The notes beneath the pieces were generated by a model. It had not been told where the DNA came from and did no database searches. It saw only the letters and a list, made by a program, of their open reading frames with translations. DNA of 64,000 nt from Thermoanaerobaculia bacterium. GTDB taxonomy: Bacteria > Acidobacteriota > Thermoanaerobaculia > Gp7-AA8. The DNA lies in the NCBI GenBank assembly GCA_017883205.1, contig JADGNZ010000018.1:1-64000 (forward strand), read 5' to 3'. Shown one piece after another: positions 54,225 to 63,526 of the stretch (positions within the stretch are counted from its first letter, which is position 1; the number at the start of each line of letters is the position of its first letter). The translations under genes were made by a program, and so were the position numbers.

Positions 54225-55706
54225 TCATCGCGCGCGTTTGAAGCGGGCCGGATCAACGTGGTGCTTGCGCAGCTTCGAATAGAGCGTCGTCGGACGAAGA
54301 CCGAGGCGGGCCGCCGCGCCGGCGGGACCTCCTACGCGGCCGCCACTATCCGTCAATGCCTCCTCAATCGCCGATTTTTCCATTTCTTCCAGCCGGAGCG
54401 GCAGCGCGCCCCTCCGGCTCGTTTTTCCCGCCGGCGGCGGACAGAGGCCGGGCGCGACAATGAGATCGTTTCCCGGTGCAAGAATCACCGCGCGCTCGAT
54501 GACATTCTCCAGCTCGCGCACATTGCCTGGCCACGAGTACTCCATCAGCCGGGCCATGCTCGCCTTGGCGATGCGCTTGATCGGCTTCTCGAGCTGCCGG
54601 GCGAATACCTTCGTGAAGTGCTCGACAAGTGCCGGGATGTCTTCGCGGCGTTCGCGAAGCGACGGGACGTGAATGGGAAAGACGCTGAGGCGATAGTAGA
54701 GATCCTCACGAAAGGTCCCTTCGCCAACCATCTTCAAAAGATCGCGGTTCGTGGCCGCGATCACCCGCGCCTCGCTGCGCAACGTCTGGATTCCGCCGAC
54801 GCGCTCGAAGGTCCGCTCCTGCAGCACGCGCAAAAGCGCCACCTGCATCTCGGGTGGCAGCTCACCTATTTCGTCGAGGAAGATCGTCCCTCGGGTGGCC
54901 AACTCGAAACGGCCGATGCGCCGTTGCATGGCGCCTGTGAAGGAGCCGCGCTCGTGCCCGAACAACTCGCTGGCGATCAGTCCGGCCGGCAGAGCCGCCG
55001 AATGGACGGCGATCATCGGTCCTCCAGCGCGCCGGGAGCGCCGATGAATTTCGCGCGCGATCAGCTCCTTCCCCGTCCCCGTCTCGCCGGTGATCAGGAC
55101 CGTGGCATCGGTCGGAGCGACTTTGTCGACGTTCGACAGCACGGATCGTATCGATCTCGAAACCCCGATGACGGATCCCATGAGCAGGCGTTCATCGATC
55201 TCATTGCGGAGAAGGACGTTCTCCTCCACAAGCTCCTCGACACGCTTTCTGCTGATGACGGTGTTGGCGAGATTGAGAACGACGGTCAGCAGGAGAAGAT
55301 CGATCTCCATTGGAAATTGCTGATCGGCCGACGCGGCAACGAACGCGAGTTCCGACGCGCTGCCGCCAATGCTGACGGTAGCCCGGAGAGAGCGCGTTGC
55401 ATCCAACGGATCGGGGATCGTCACCGCCGTGGAGTTGCCCGAGGCCAGCAGCCGCTCAGCCGCTGCCGCGACGCCGCTGGTATCAATGCCTCCCTGTTTC
55501 GCGCGCGCTGCCGCGATTGGCAGTTCATCGTGGAACAAACAGACGTAAACGAACTCGAGGCCGAGGGTTCTTAGAAGCACCTCTGCCACGTCGTCGACAA
55601 TCTGCGGCAAGCGGTATGCGGACCAGGCCGCTGGAAGCGCTGAGAGCGCGACCACCTCGCGGAACGCGTGGCGCAAGCGGGCACTGTCGGCACTCTCGCT
55701 CCTCAT
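54225..55706 (-). CDS. Sigma-54 activator with GAF-like sensor
   Basis: The 493-residue protein has an N-terminal GAF-like region (about 25-165, little conserved motif), the sigma-54 AAA+ domain (about 185-410: GETGTGKELIA, HERGSFTGAMQRR, GTIFLDEIGEL) and a Fis-type HTH (about 450-490, GPAGAAARLGLRPTTLYSKL). The sigma-54 contact loop reads GSFTGA instead of GAFTGA; Ser is a known variant position. The start overlaps the stop of the MEDS pseudogene by ATGA. It probably reads a ligand, while its duplicate at 52673 has a receiver. Confidence 0.94.
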   Translation of the reverse strand: MRSESADSARLRHAFREVVALSALPAAWSAYRLPQIVDDVAEVLLRTLGLEFVYVCLFHDELPIAAARAKQGGIDTSGVAAAAERLLASGNSTAVTIPDPLDATRSLRATVSIGGSASELAFVAASADQQFPMEIDLLLLTVVLNLANTVISRKRVEELVEENVLLRNEIDERLLMGSVIGVSRSIRSVLSNVDKVAPTDATVLITGETGTGKELIAREIHRRSRRAGGPMIAVHSAALPAGLIASELFGHERGSFTGAMQRRIGRFELATRGTIFLDEIGELPPEMQVALLRVLQERTFERVGGIQTLRSEARVIAATNRDLLKMVGEGTFREDLYYRLSVFPIHVPSLRERREDIPALVEHFTKVFARQLEKPIKRIAKASMARLMEYSWPGNVRELENVIERAVILAPGNDLIVAPGLCPPPAGKTSRRGALPLRLEEMEKSAIEEALTDSGGRVGGPAGAAARLGLRPTTLYSKLRKHHVDPARFKRAR

Positions 55707-56333
55707 GCCACGAGCTGGCTCCTCTCACGAAGCTGCTGAAGCATTTGCGCCGGTGGTACGTAGAAGAACGGGTTGTGCTGGAGGGCGTCTCCGACCCAAG
55801 CGGCCGGATGCGTGCGCATAACATCGAATAAGACGGAGCCGCTGAAGCGGGTGAGATCGTAGGCACAGATGACCCAGACATTGTGACGGGCATAGACCTC
55901 GTTCAACCGTGCTTCCAGCGCGATGAGCTCTCCATCAGGTACATGATCTTCGAGCGCCCAATCCATGTCGCCGATGACGCGTGTGCGCCGATAACCGTTC
56001 TCGCCGGCAGCACTCATCAGGTGGTCGATCATTTCGAATGCCGAGTCTTGATCGATTACTCCCTGCCGCTCAGACTGGCCATGATATCACTTCCAACTGC
56101 CCGCTCCGCACGGCCGCTTCGGCATCGACACCAATCTCGGTCATGCGGCGCCTGTAGGCTTCGCGAAGATTGACATTGATGACGTGGATGGCCTTTTCGC
56201 CGGCAATCAAACCATCGAGGATAAATGGCGAGAGCCTTCGGAACGCCTCGTCCTTGTTGTGAAAGAACGCGCAGAGGGGATGAGCTCCGTTGAAAACCGC
56301 CTCAGCAAACCGCTTGCTGCTCGATGCGGACAT
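55703..56333 (-). pseudogene. MEDS domain gene broken by a frameshift
   Basis: Two reading frames together encode one MEDS (DcmR-type sensory) protein. The first (MSASSSKRFAEAVFNG to EVISWPV) ends at a TGA at 56070-56072. The second resumes with DQDSAFEMIDHLMSAAGENG and runs to 55703. The intact paralogue at 56447-57109 shows the expected join WP-x17-MID, so one indel near 56033-56081 explains the break. An AGG-type site precedes ATG 56333. The last codon overlaps the start of the downstream activator. A sequencing error or programmed frameshift is possible. Confidence 0.8.
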
Positions 56334-56446
56334 CGTTGCCTCCCGGTTCTGGCGCCTTGGGTTTGTGAGCAAGATAAGCTCCACCGCGAAGCGGCGGCGC
56401 AATTTCATGCGTTGAAAGGTGCATCGCAATTCAGCCTCGCGCTTAT

Positions 56447-57109
56447 TCAACTTAATCTCGATGCTCGCTCATCGGCTGCGATCTCGCCTCTTTCTCGAAG
56501 CTCGTGCAGCATTTGCTCCGGCGGAATGTAGAAAGGGTTGTGATGGAGAACGCCGCCGATGAGGGCTGCGTGGTGGGTGCGCATCACATCGAGTACGACG
56601 GAGCCGCCGGAGCGTGAGAGATCGTAGGCGCAGATGATCGGGTCGTCGTACCGAGTGAGGATCGTGTTCAGCATTGCCTCGTACGCCATGAGGGCGCCGG
56701 CGCGAATCTGATTCTGAAGCGCCCAACTCATGTAGCCGATGCCGCGCGTCCGACGATACCCCTGCTTGCGGGCGGCATCCAGCACCTGGTCGATCATTTT
56801 CAGAGCGCGCTCCGGATCGAACTCACCGCCATCTAACAAATGACTGTCCGGCCACGCGATGATGTCGAGTTGCCCGCTCTGCTCGACCGATGCGACGTCG
56901 ATGCCGCCATCGCTTAGACGTCGCCGGTATTCTTCGCGGTCGTCGGCGTTGACCACATGAATCGCTTTCTCGTCCGCTGACAGACCCTCGGCAATGAACG
57001 GTAATAGCGTTCGCAATCCCTCATCCTCGCTATGAAAAAACGCGCATAGATGACGATCGCCGTTGAGGACCGCTCCCCCGAAATTGATCTTGCTGTTCGA
57101 TGTAGTCAT
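56447..57109 (-). CDS. MEDS domain protein (DcmR-type sensory)
   Basis: The 220-residue protein is a stand-alone MEDS domain, as in DcmR and KaiC-like sensory proteins: HLCAFFHSEDEGLRTLLPFIAEGL, KAIHVVNADDREEYRRRL, GQLDIIAWPD, YRRTRGIGYMSWAL and the C-terminal DVMRTHHAALIGG. The domain is thought to sense small organic or hydrocarbon ligands. It leads the cluster MEDS, MEDS pseudogene, GAF activator, REC activator and kinase. GGGAGAG precedes its ATG. Confidence 0.85.
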   Translation of the reverse strand: MTTSNSKINFGGAVLNGDRHLCAFFHSEDEGLRTLLPFIAEGLSADEKAIHVVNADDREEYRRRLSDGGIDVASVEQSGQLDIIAWPDSHLLDGGEFDPERALKMIDQVLDAARKQGYRRTRGIGYMSWALQNQIRAGALMAYEAMLNTILTRYDDPIICAYDLSRSGGSVVLDVMRTHHAALIGGVLHHNPFYIPPEQMLHELRERGEIAADERASRLS

Positions 57110-57397
57110 GAGCTCTCCCTCTGGATCGAGCTGCCGACATTACGTTCGAACAGAATCTATGCTCATTCGAGGCACCATGCGCTGGTTTTCCGTGAAAAAC
57201 GGAGAGAGATCACGCCGCAAGGAATTACGTTGCGCTTCCATTTCTGGCGCTTCCCTCGTCCCGCGCACTCCTTCGCGCTGTTAAACGCTATGAAAATAGT
57301 GCGAAGGAGGCAGCCAGAAACGCAGAGCACCCAGAGATAACCTCGTGCTCCCTGCGTCTCTCTGCTTGAAAAAACCGGCACGTTCTCCGCACAAGAC
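57110..57397. other. Gene-free interval with a weak CAGAG repeat
   Basis: This 288-bp interval separates the divergent MEDS and membrane-protein genes and should hold both promoters. At 57312-57366, AACGCAGAGCACCCAGAG faces GTGCTCCCTGCGTCTCTCTG, a loose member of the ACCACAGAGAC family. CGCAA-GGAATTACG-TTGCG near 57219-57237 is a short inverted repeat. No clear sigma-54 box (TGGCAC-N5-TTGCA) was found. Confidence 0.5.
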
Positions 57398-57403
57398 GTG
57401 TGC

Positions 57404-57880
57404 ATGAACATGCCCTCCATTCTTTTATGGGGCCTTGCGGCGACGATCGTGCTCACGACTCTCTCGATCGCGGGGCAGTCGCTCGGCTTCACGCGGATCG
57501 ACATTCCCTTCATCGTCGGGACGATGTTCACGCCCAACCGCGACCGGGCCAAAGTCATCGGTCTCGGCGTTCACGTCATCAACGGATGGATCTTCGCGCT
57601 GGTGTACGCGTTCGCCTTCGAGAACCGGCATGCGGCATCGTGGTGGTTTGGCGGCTTGATCGGAGCGGTGCAGGGGATGTTCATCGTGGTCGTCCTGCTG
57701 CCGGTGCTGCCGGGTTTACATCCGCGGATGGTCTCGGATTTTCGCGGGCCGGAGCCAACGCGGTTGCTCGAGCCGCCCGGATTCTTCACCACGAACTACG
57801 GTTTCAAGACGCCGTTCGTGCTGCTGTTTGCGCACGTGGTTTATGGAGTTGTGCTGGGGACGTTTTATACGTTGCGGTGA
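57404..57880 (+). CDS. Four-helix membrane protein, unknown
   Basis: The 158-residue protein has four hydrophobic segments (about 3-22, 54-72, 82-103 and 137-156) with a central loop FRGPEPTRLLEPPGFFTTNYGFKTP. The first loop holds FIVGTMFTPNRDRAK. The pattern is that of small conserved bacterial membrane proteins without a known role. ATG 57404 is used. It is convergent with the GH15 gene, 7 bp apart. Confidence 0.6.
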   Translation: MNMPSILLWGLAATIVLTTLSIAGQSLGFTRIDIPFIVGTMFTPNRDRAKVIGLGVHVINGWIFALVYAFAFENRHAASWWFGGLIGAVQGMFIVVVLLPVLPGLHPRMVSDFRGPEPTRLLEPPGFFTTNYGFKTPFVLLFAHVVYGVVLGTFYTLR

Positions 57881-57887
57881 TTCTCGT

Positions 57888-59762
57888 TCAAACCGTTTCA
57901 CGCGGAGACGCGGCGGCGCGGGGCTTGGCTTCGCCTTTCTTGCTGGCTTCTTCGAGCGCGAGCGCTGCGTTGAGCAGAGCGATGTGGGTGAGCGCCTGCG
58001 GGAAGTTGCCGAGTAAGGCGCCGGTGTGGACGTCGATCTCCTCGGAGAGCAGGCCGGCGTCGTTGGCGTGGCGGACGACGTCATCGAAGAGCGCGTGGGC
58101 GTCGTCGACGCGGCCGGCGAGCGCAAGCGCTTCGACGAGCCAGAAGGTGCAGGCGACGAACGCGCCTTCGCCGGCTGGGAGGCCGTCTGTTGTCTTGCGG
58201 GTGTCGTAGCGATAGAGCAGTCCGTCGCCGCCGAGTGTGGAGCGGATGGCGTCGATGGTGCCGAGCATGCGCGGATCCTTCGGATCGATGAAGCCGACGC
58301 GGGCGATGAAGAGCAGGCTGGCGTCGACCTCCTTCTCGTCGAAGATGCCGACGAACGTGTTGTTCTCCGCATCGAAGCCGCGAGTGAGAACAGCTTCCTT
58401 GATTTCTGTCTTGGTTTGCTCGAGGTGGGCGCGGTCGACCTCAATGTGGCATCGATCGGCGATTTTCAAGGCGCTGTCGAGCGCGGACCAGGCCATCACT
58501 TTTCCGTGCACGTGCTGGCGCGCTCCGCCTCGCTTTTCCCAGATGCCGGCGTCGGGCTCCTGCCATCGCTCGCAGACGGTTTCGGTCAGACGGCGCAGCA
58601 GTCGTTGCGAGTCGCGATCGAGATGCGCGCCGCGTTGTGTAGCCTCGTCGACCGCGCCGATCACTTCGCCGTAAACGTCGAGCTGGAACTGTGCGTGCGC
58701 TGCGTTGCCGATCCGTACCGGCCGTGAGCCGCGGTAGCCATCGAGATCGTCGAGCGTCTTCTCAGGAACGTACGCTTCGCCGAAGACGTCGTACAGCATC
58801 TGCAGATTCGGTTGCGTGAGCCGCGTGGAGTAAAGCAGCCAGTCGAGAAAGGCGGCGCCTTCGTTGGAGAAACCGCAGTCGTAGAGCGCGCTGACGGTCC
58901 ACGACGCGTCGCGCAGCCAGCAGTAGCGATAGTCCCAGTTCCGCTCACCGCCGATCCACTCCGGGAGCGACGTCGTGGCCGCGGCGACAATCGCACCCGA
59001 AGGTGCGTAGGTGAGGAGCTTGAGCGCGAGGGCCGAGCGGAGGACGAGATCGCGATACGGGCCGTCGTAAGTCAGCTGGCCGGACCACTCGCGCCAGAAG
59101 GCGATCGTTCCCTCGATCTCCGCGGTTGCCTCGTCGCCGATCGATGCGAGTACGACAGGCGTGTGATCGTCGAAGCCGAGCGCGAACGTGCGCAATTCAC
59201 CGGCGCGAAGGTTGAACTGCGCGGTGGCCGTGCCGCCCTCGACGATGAGCTCCGCATCGCTGCGCAGATTGAGGACTCGCGCGCGCCACGCGCAGGAAAC
59301 GGAATCGCTGCGCACCTTGAGCGCAGGCGTGATGCGGCCATAGTCAGGCCGCGGCTCGTACATGACGATGATCGGAACCTCTCCGTCGACGCATTCGACG
59401 CGCCGCAGCAATTGCCGGAACGGCGACAGCCGCTTTTGCTTCTCCAACTCGGTCATCACCGGCATCAGATCGAGGAGGCGCACGATTCCCGATGCCGTCA
59501 TGAACGTCGTCTCGATGACGTTCGTCCCTTCGAGGTAACGGCGCTTCGATTCGAATGGAATGGCGGGCTGGATGGCGAAGTAACCGCCTTTCTCCGCGTC
59601 GAGGATCCGGCCGAAGACCGACTCCGAATCGAAGCGCGGCCAGCAGAGCCAGTCGATCGAGCCGTTGCGCGAGACCAGCGCGATGGAACGCGTGCAGCCG
59701 ATCACCGCGTAATCGGCGATCGGAACGTATCGATCGATCACTTTACCTAACGCTTCCGCCAT
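57888..59762 (-). CDS. GH15 glucoamylase/trehalase-family hydrolase
   Basis: The 624-residue protein has the N-terminal beta-sandwich and C-terminal (alpha/alpha)6 barrel of GH15. Motifs are YAVIGCTRSIALVSRNGSIDWLCWPRFDS, LPEWIGGERNWDYRYCWLRDAS (general acid side) and LSEEIDVHTGALLGNFPQALTHIALLNAA (base side). There is no signal peptide, so it acts in the cytoplasm, as intracellular trehalases and glucoamylases of this branch do. The start MAEALGK overlaps the end of the dehydrogenase gene by 16 bp, so the two are co-transcribed. Trehalose or glycogen/maltodextrin may be the substrate. Confidence 0.92.
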   Translation of the reverse strand: MAEALGKVIDRYVPIADYAVIGCTRSIALVSRNGSIDWLCWPRFDSESVFGRILDAEKGGYFAIQPAIPFESKRRYLEGTNVIETTFMTASGIVRLLDLMPVMTELEKQKRLSPFRQLLRRVECVDGEVPIIVMYEPRPDYGRITPALKVRSDSVSCAWRARVLNLRSDAELIVEGGTATAQFNLRAGELRTFALGFDDHTPVVLASIGDEATAEIEGTIAFWREWSGQLTYDGPYRDLVLRSALALKLLTYAPSGAIVAAATTSLPEWIGGERNWDYRYCWLRDASWTVSALYDCGFSNEGAAFLDWLLYSTRLTQPNLQMLYDVFGEAYVPEKTLDDLDGYRGSRPVRIGNAAHAQFQLDVYGEVIGAVDEATQRGAHLDRDSQRLLRRLTETVCERWQEPDAGIWEKRGGARQHVHGKVMAWSALDSALKIADRCHIEVDRAHLEQTKTEIKEAVLTRGFDAENNTFVGIFDEKEVDASLLFIARVGFIDPKDPRMLGTIDAIRSTLGGDGLLYRYDTRKTTDGLPAGEGAFVACTFWLVEALALAGRVDDAHALFDDVVRHANDAGLLSEEIDVHTGALLGNFPQALTHIALLNAALALEEASKKGEAKPRAAASPRETV

Positions 59763-62700
59763 CGTCGCAAGAGGGCCAGTGCTCCGGCAGCGAGAGCGAT
59801 GCCAAAGGCTACGACCGCCGCTCCCCAGGCCACCTTCTTGATATCGACCGGCGCCGGCTCGTCGGCGTACCCGCGCTCCGGCAACGCGTCCGGCGCGGTC
59901 TGCTTCATCGCCAGATGGAGCACCTGCGCGAGGTGCAGTGCTTCGCGGCCGGTTCCCTGCGCGATCTGTTCGCGGCAACTAAAGCCGTCGGCGACGATGA
60001 TCGTGTCGCGCGCCGCTTCGCGCACGGCCGGGAGCAGTACGCGCTCGCCGACGCGCATCGACAACTCGTACTTGTCGGGCTCGAATCCGAACGCGCCCGC
60101 CATGCCGCAGCAGCCGGAGTCGGGCTGATCGACAGCGAGTCCCATTTTGCCGAGCACCTGCACTTCGTCGTCGAAATGAAGCACCGCTTTGTGATGGCAA
60201 TGCGCCTGCACGAGCGCTTTGCCTTTGAGCTGCGGCAGGGCGACGTTCTCCTGCAGTAGAAACTCGGGCAGCGTTTTCACGGCTTTCGACAAACGCATCG
60301 CCACATCGTTGCCGGGAAAGAGATTCGGCAGCTCATCGCGAAACACAGAGATGCAGCTCGGCTCGAGGCCGACGATGGGGATGCCGGCGTCGAGCTCGGG
60401 GCGCAGCGCCTCCATCGTTTCGAGCAGGAGCTTCTTCGCCATGCCGAGGAATCCCCAGTCGTAAAGCGGGCGTCCGCAGCAGAGGCGCTTGCGCGGGATG
60501 ATCACTTCAAACCCGGCCGCTTCCAGCACCTCGGCAGCCGCATTCGCAGTGCCGGGATGAAAGTGATTGTTGAAGGTATCGGGCCACAGGAGGACCTTAC
60601 GTAGGTCGGACTCTCCAGTCCGACGTCTCGTTTTGTCGGACTGAGAGTCCGACCTACGTTTGAACTGTTCGACGAACGTGCTCTTCGCAAAGCGCGGAGC
60701 TTTTCGCTCCGGCGCAACGCCACCGAGGCTCTTAAAGATCGGCAGCGACATAATCGCGTTCGCGATCCCCGGCGCGAGCGAGGCGATCTGCGCCCACCAG
60801 TAGATCCACCCCATCGAGTAAGCGGCCACCGGCCTCAACTTGCGCTCGTAGTAGTGCGAGAGGAACTCCGCCTTGTACGTGGCCATGTCGACGTTGACGG
60901 GACACTCGCCCTTGCAGCCTTTGCAGGACAAGCAGAGATCGAGCGAGTCCTTGACCGCCTCGCTGTTCCAGTCGGCGGGGATGACCTGGCCTTCGAACAT
61001 CTCGAACAGCAGCCGCGCCCGGCCGCGTGTGGAGTGCTCTTCCTCGCGTGTGACCATGAAGCTTGGACACATCGTGCCGCCGTCCAGGCGCCGGCATTTG
61101 CCGACGCCGACGCAGCGTCCGACCGCGCTCTCGATGCGGCCGTGATCGTCGGGAAACTGGAAGTGCGTGGCCGGTGACCATTGCTTGAAGTCGCTGCCGA
61201 GCCTGAGATTCTCGGTCGGGTGATACGGCTTCACCACCTTGCCGGGATTCATCTTCCACTCGGGATCCCAGAGCGATTTGAACTCATTGAACGCCTGGAT
61301 CAGCTCAGGTCCGAACATCTTCGGCAGCAGATCGGCGCGCGCCTGACCGTCGCCATGTTCGCCGGAGAGGGAGCCGTTGTACTTGATGCAGAGGTCGGCC
61401 GCTTCGTCGAGATACGCGCGGAACTTCGCGATGCCCGCTGCGCTCTCGAGATCGAAGTTGTTGCGCGTGTGGACGCAGGCCTGGCCGAAGTGGCCGTAGA
61501 GATCGCCGCTGTATCCGTACTTGTTGAGCAGCGCGCGCAGCTCGCGGAGGTAGGCGCCAAGGTGTTTCGGATCGACGGCGGAATCCTCCCACCCTTCCCA
61601 ACTGTGTCCTTTACCGGGAACGAACGCGGTGGCGCCGAGGCCCGACTCGCGGATTGCCCAGACCAGCTTTGCGTCGCGGTCGTTGCAGACCCGATGCGCA
61701 ATCTTGAATGGCGAGGCAGCCAGCGACGCGATCATCGTTCGCGCATAGGCGTCCGAGGCTTCCTTCGTCTCGCCGCCGAACTCGACGAGCAGCCATCCTT
61801 TGCCCTCGGGTAGCAGATGCAGCTTGTCGATGTTGAGGCCTTTGGCGCGCATGTCGGCGACGAGACGGTCGTCGATGCCTTCCAATCCGATGGGACGAAA
61901 CTCCAGCAGGCGCGGCACGTCGTCGGCGGCGAGGTAGATGTCGTCGTAGCCGAGGACGACGAGAGTGCGCGACGGCGGCGAATCGACGAGGCGGCACTTC
62001 GCTTCGAGCACGACCACGCACGTGCACTCGCTACCGACGAGCGCCTGGGCGACGTTGAAGCCGTTCTCGGGGAGGAGGGCGTCGAGGTTGTAGCCGGAAA
62101 CGCGGCGCGGGATCTTCGGATATTTCGCGCGAATGAGCGGTCCGTAGGTGTCGCGAATCCGCTTCAATCCCGCGTAGATCTCGCCCCTTCTCCCACCCTC
62201 GGCGATGATCACTTCGAGCTCGCTCTCGCTCGTCGCGCCGACGCGCATGCGCACGCCGTCGTACGTGAGGATGTCGAGCTCCTCGATGTTGTCGACGGTC
62301 TTGCCGGCCATCAATGCGTGTACGCCGCAGGAGTTGTTGCCGATCATCCCGCCGAGCGTGCAGTACGCGTGCGTGGCGGGGTCGGGGCCGAAGGTGAGAT
62401 TGTGCTTTTCCGCTGCGTTGCGAAGATCGTCGAGGATGATGCCCGGCTGCACGCGCGCGAACCGAGCGTTAGGATTGATTTCGGGGATGGCGTGCATGTA
62501 CTTCGAGAAGTCGAGGACGACGGCGACGTTGCAGCATTGGCCGGCCAGCGACGTTCCGCCGCCCCGCGCCAGGATCGGTGCGCCATGCTTGCGCGCCAGC
62601 GCCACAGTGGCGACGACGTCGTGCGCATCGCGCGGAACGACGACGCCGATCGGCACCTGCCGGTAGTTGGAAGCGTCGGTGGCGTAAAGCGCGCGGGCGC

Positions 62701-62929
62701 CGTCGTCGAAACGAACTTCACCGCGAATCTCGCGATGCAGGTCCGCCGCGAGCAGAGCTGCATCGACGTTCAGCGTCTGAATGCGGTCGCTGTGCTCGAT
62801 GCGCGTCCGCACCGGACGGTCATGCTCGAAGGCGACCGGATCGAAGCGCGTCCGCTCGTCGCGATCTTTCGGCGAGGCAACGCCGCCGACTGCGAGGTCC
62901 TCAGCGTGTACGTGCGGTGTCTCAGACAT
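59747..62929 (-). CDS. Fused FAD dehydrogenase-Fe-S (GlpC-like) protein
   Basis: The 1060-residue protein joins a FAD_binding_4/GlcD-like domain (about 60-540: RGGGTSLAGQCCNVAVVLDFSK, NNSCGVHALMAGKT), a 4Fe-4S module (about 620-700: LCLSCKGCKGECPVNVDMATY) and a C-terminal CCG-type domain (about 800-1000: CCGRPLYDWGFL and SGCCGMAGAFG). A single helix near residues 1032-1052 anchors it to the membrane. It resembles D-2-hydroxyacid (D-lactate or glycolate) dehydrogenases. Residues ~757-777 (RRSDSQSDKTRRRTGESDL) are encoded by a palindromic repeat. Confidence 0.9.
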   Translation of the reverse strand: MSETPHVHAEDLAVGGVASPKDRDERTRFDPVAFEHDRPVRTRIEHSDRIQTLNVDAALLAADLHREIRGEVRFDDGARALYATDASNYRQVPIGVVVPRDAHDVVATVALARKHGAPILARGGGTSLAGQCCNVAVVLDFSKYMHAIPEINPNARFARVQPGIILDDLRNAAEKHNLTFGPDPATHAYCTLGGMIGNNSCGVHALMAGKTVDNIEELDILTYDGVRMRVGATSESELEVIIAEGGRRGEIYAGLKRIRDTYGPLIRAKYPKIPRRVSGYNLDALLPENGFNVAQALVGSECTCVVVLEAKCRLVDSPPSRTLVVLGYDDIYLAADDVPRLLEFRPIGLEGIDDRLVADMRAKGLNIDKLHLLPEGKGWLLVEFGGETKEASDAYARTMIASLAASPFKIAHRVCNDRDAKLVWAIRESGLGATAFVPGKGHSWEGWEDSAVDPKHLGAYLRELRALLNKYGYSGDLYGHFGQACVHTRNNFDLESAAGIAKFRAYLDEAADLCIKYNGSLSGEHGDGQARADLLPKMFGPELIQAFNEFKSLWDPEWKMNPGKVVKPYHPTENLRLGSDFKQWSPATHFQFPDDHGRIESAVGRCVGVGKCRRLDGGTMCPSFMVTREEEHSTRGRARLLFEMFEGQVIPADWNSEAVKDSLDLCLSCKGCKGECPVNVDMATYKAEFLSHYYERKLRPVAAYSMGWIYWWAQIASLAPGIANAIMSLPIFKSLGGVAPERKAPRFAKSTFVEQFKRRSDSQSDKTRRRTGESDLRKVLLWPDTFNNHFHPGTANAAAEVLEAAGFEVIIPRKRLCCGRPLYDWGFLGMAKKLLLETMEALRPELDAGIPIVGLEPSCISVFRDELPNLFPGNDVAMRLSKAVKTLPEFLLQENVALPQLKGKALVQAHCHHKAVLHFDDEVQVLGKMGLAVDQPDSGCCGMAGAFGFEPDKYELSMRVGERVLLPAVREAARDTIIVADGFSCREQIAQGTGREALHLAQVLHLAMKQTAPDALPERGYADEPAPVDIKKVAWGAAVVAFGIALAAGALALLRRWRKR
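60599..60659. repeat. Palindromic element inside the FAD dehydrogenase gene
   Basis: ACGTAGGTCGGACTCTC and the following AGTCCGAC form a 25-26 bp arm that pairs with its reverse complement at 60635-60659 across a 10-nt loop, with a single bulge. It encodes ~21 hydrophilic, Arg/Ser/Asp-rich residues between the Fe-S and CCG domains. The reading frame is kept on both sides. Confidence 0.88.
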
Positions 62930-63161
62930 CGGAAGACATGGTATTGGTTTTGGGGGGTGGGGAGTGGGGTGTGGCCACGTTTGTCCGTGGGTCGCGGATC
63001 GGGAGTCGGGAGTCGGAGCAACCGGGTCCGCTTGTACGATCCGACTCGCAGCTCACGACCCAAACGAGAAAGTCGGATGTGGTTTTCGCCATGTTGTTAC
63101 ATGACGAAGCAGGATTTGTGCGCGATTCAAAGCGGAACACCGAGGGAGAATGTAGGGAACC
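62930..63161. other. Gene-free interval with G-run and GAGTCGG repeats
   Basis: A G-run repeat (62952-62974) is followed by GATCGGGAGTCGGGAGTCGG (62998-63017, also at 26276-26295) and by GTACGATCCGACTCGCAGC. No gene is seen. The interval contains the upstream regions of the divergent dehydrogenase and the small gene at 63162. Confidence 0.65.
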
Positions 63162-63398
63162 ATGACAAGGAAAGCGAAGCAGGACGACGAAATGCGAAGT
63201 CACTACGACTTTTCCGGCGGCGTGCGCGGCAAGTACGCGGCGCGCTATGCCGAAGGAACGAATGTTGTCGTGCTCGCTCCCGACGTGGCCGCGGTGTTTC
63301 CCGACTCAATCGCCGTGAACGAGGCTCTCCGTACCCTCGTTCGGATGTCGGCAAGGACGGTCTGGGCCAAAGCTGCGCCGAAGAAACGTGTCGGTTGA
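63162..63398 (+). CDS. Conserved small protein (YDFSGGVRGKY type)
   Basis: The 78-residue product contains HYDFSGGVRGKYAARYAEGTN and VVVLAPDVAAVFPDSIAVNEALRTLV, a pattern that recurs in many uncharacterised small bacterial proteins, often annotated as antitoxin-like. The N-terminal motif resembles the YDFSKGxRG start of some BrnA-like antitoxins. AGGGAACC precedes the ATG. No toxin gene lies directly beside it; the next gene is 278 bp away. Confidence 0.7.
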   Translation: MTRKAKQDDEMRSHYDFSGGVRGKYAARYAEGTNVVVLAPDVAAVFPDSIAVNEALRTLVRMSARTVWAKAAPKKRVG

Positions 63399-63431
63399 TT
63401 CGACCTGACCCCTTCCGCATGCCAGGACCTT

Positions 63432-63471
63432 GGTTTCTTGAGTCCCGACTCAAGACTTTTGAGTCGAAACC
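63432..63471. repeat. Alternative hairpins GACTCAA/TTGAGTC
   Basis: CTTGAGTC (63437-63444) can pair with GACTCAAG (63447-63454), or the same GACTCAA can pair with TTGAGTC (63459-63465). GGTTTC (63432-63437) and GAAACC (63466-63471) can close the whole. The two middle pairings exclude each other. Confidence 0.55.
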
Positions 63472-63526
63472 ATCGATTCTGGAATGCATCGCGGTAAAAC
63501 TTGCCGAATGCATCGCGTGATCAACC

